This document shows, in pieces, positions 46,633-48,220 of a DNA stretch of 48,220 nucleotides (positions are counted from its first letter, which is position 1; every line of letters starts with the position of its first letter). Source of the stretch: Chitinophagaceae bacterium (GTDB taxonomy: Bacteria > Bacteroidota > Bacteroidia > Chitinophagales > Chitinophagaceae); NCBI GenBank assembly GCA_025933775.1, contig JAICZH010000009.1, forward strand, positions 1-48,220. The letters are read 5' to 3'. Below the pieces are notes generated by a model. It saw nothing but the letters and a program-made list of their open reading frames with translations. It was not told where the DNA came from and made no database searches. The position numbers and the translations under genes were made by a program.

Positions 46633-48220
46633 TTAGTAACCGGGATTTTGTTTTAGTAAAGTTTTCCCTTTTGAATTTTGGGCGTCAATTTCTCCTAATG
46701 GAAGAGGATAAATTTCATTCTTTCCTGCAGTAAATTTGGCGCCGGCATTAAACGAAAAGAAACCAGGTCTGGAGTATTCAGCAGCTGCATAAGCATTCAA
46801 TTCAGCAGCCATTGAAAAACCACCAACTCCATCCCATCTTTGTAAATCAAAGAAACGCTGCCCTTCCATTCCCAATTCCAATTTTCTTTCAAATTGTATA
46901 TCCCTACGTGCAGTAGCTTGATCCGGGAAATCAGAAGGATATTGCGCTACTAAATAATTATCGGCGGGCGTAGCATTCACAGCGTAAGTACCGGTACCAG
47001 GATCATAGTTGCTGTTTTTATACACCCAACCTGTAGCATCAGCAGCTCTTGCTCTTACCATATTTACGTAAACTGTAGCTTGGTGTAAAGACCCTACCTC
47101 TGTTTCAGCTTCAGCAGCCATTAAAAGCACATCTGAAAAGCGCATTAAGTTTGTATTTACAGCATCCATTTGAGTAGGTCCCCAGAAACTCGTTTCAGTT
47201 GATGAAACAGTGCCTGTTCCAGCTTTCGGATATACATTTTTCTTTGGGCTCATCCAACCATCGCCAGAGACATCACGAATCCAGTCATTTTTCGGATAAG
47301 GACCCCAATCCAAATAAGGAATACCAGGTCTGCCAACAGTCCAGTCTAATCTTGGATCAACAGTGCCTGTATAAGGAGCACCCGGACCACTAATATTGTT
47401 ACCTGTGTTAAATGTAGTGAACATAGGCAATCCCTGGGCATCTGTTTTATATGAATTAGCAAGGCTAATTGATGGATTGTTGAAACCGCAACAACCACCC
47501 GGGCCACCACCATTTGGGAAGTTAAGGTTATCGCCATAATTGCCATTAGTTCCCGATCCGTCGTTTACTGAGTTTTGTACTGCAAATACGGATTCCGCGC
47601 TGTTATCTGTTGCGGCATTAAAATTTTGTTCAAATTTTACTAAGGCATATTTATTTCCTTTTGCTGTTTTTCCAGAGGCAATTATTTGATCGAATAAAGC
47701 TTTTGCTTCTGTAAATTTATGTTCAAACATATAGGTTTTTGCAAGGAATGAAGCGGCCGCCCATTTATTAGCTCTGCCAGGCTGGGGCTGAGTTTCCGGA
47801 AGATTATTCATTGCATACATAAAGTCAGCCTCAATCTCCGGATATATATCTACATAATTACCTGATGCATCAATATTTGAAACTGAGAAGACGCTATCTA
47901 AAGTAATCCCGTCTCCTACATATGGTACATTTTTCCACATTTTTTTTGCTTCCAAATGCCAGTAGCCTCTTAAAAAACGGGCTTCTCCAGAGATAGTTGC
48001 CTGATCAGAAGCAGCAATATCTTTAGCAAGAGCCATAGTCCTTAATACATCATTAGCTCTTTGAATACCGTGATATATTGCCACCCATTTTTGATCCAAA
48101 TAAGGATTACTAACAACATAAGCCCAGTTTTCAAGATTTGTAATATCTCCTTGGTCTGAAGCTACAGATCCTTTATAAGAATCGCCACCATCGACGCTTC
48201 CAAAAACCCAGTCAGAAGGC
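46633..48220 (-). CDS. RagB/SusD family lipoprotein, 5'-truncated by window edge
   Basis: ORF track starts at an internal TTG (48099), but the frame is open to the window end (PSDWVFGSVDGGDSYKGSVASDQGDITNLENWAYVVSNPYLDQKW...). C-terminal 'RRDIQFERKLELGMEGQRFFDLQRW ... YPLPLGEIDAQN'. Confidence 0.94.
   Translation of the reverse strand, partial: PSDWVFGSVDGGDSYKGSVASDQGDITNLENWAYVVSNPYLDQKWVAIYHGIQRANDVLRTMALAKDIAASDQATISGEARFLRGYWHLEAKKMWKNVPYVGDGITLDSVFSVSNIDASGNYVDIYPEIEADFMYAMNNLPETQPQPGRANKWAAASFLAKTYMFEHKFTEAKALFDQIIASGKTAKGNKYALVKFEQNFNAATDNSAESVFAVQNSVNDGSGTNGNYGDNLNFPNGGGPGGCCGFNNPSISLANSYKTDAQGLPMFTTFNTGNNISGPGAPYTGTVDPRLDWTVGRPGIPYLDWGPYPKNDWIRDVSGDGWMSPKKNVYPKAGTGTVSSTETSFWGPTQMDAVNTNLMRFSDVLLMAAEAETEVGSLHQATVYVNMVRARAADATGWVYKNSNYDPGTGTYAVNATPADNYLVAQYPSDFPDQATARRDIQFERKLELGMEGQRFFDLQRWDGVGGFSMAAELNAYAAAEYSRPGFFSFNAGAKFTAGKNEIYPLPLGEIDAQNSKGKTLLKQNPGY

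Noticed and set aside
1-48220. Search for defence islands, prophage, transposases, rRNA/tRNA genes
   Set aside because: No recognisable markers found by reading; a formal HMM/tRNAscan search would be needed to exclude small cryptic elements.

Overview
The 48.2 kb window looks chromosomal and Bacteroidota-like (probably Chitinophagaceae; taxonomy is inferred from AT-rich DNA, SusC/SusD pairs and gene families). The left edge has a SusC/SusD pair with a truncated fasciclin-like lipoprotein, preceded by three LacI-type operators. Next come transporters (APC, DAACS, MFS), DedA, a GT9 glycosyltransferase, a multi-PAS histidine kinase, a DUF922-like HExxH protein, an Nramp-UspA fusion with a DtxR/MntR regulator, and a GT35-like alpha-glucan phosphorylase that lacks the canonical PLP lysine. 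These are followed by aldose epimerase plus two GH30 genes, a DUF892 stress protein, and a tight four-gene cytosolic cassette (glycosyltransferase, glf, GH1::RmlD fusion, GH1). The right half is a glycan-utilisation region on the minus strand: GH3, GH43 (CBM32/FN3-like), Gfo/Idh/MocA, PhyH dioxygenase, two tandem GH144-like proteins, a lipoprotein, a cytochrome c/FG-GAP protein, a 1197-aa FG-GAP/ASPIC-UnbV protein and a 5'-truncated SusD. The best candidates for something under-described are the GT-glf-GH1::RmlD-GH1 cassette, the LacI operator triplet, the phosphorylase missing its PLP lysine, and dispersed palindromic repeats, including one that appears to be translated within the GH43 gene. 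No rRNA, tRNA, CRISPR array, transposase or phage gene was recognised. All family assignments come from reading the sequence and motifs, with no database search.
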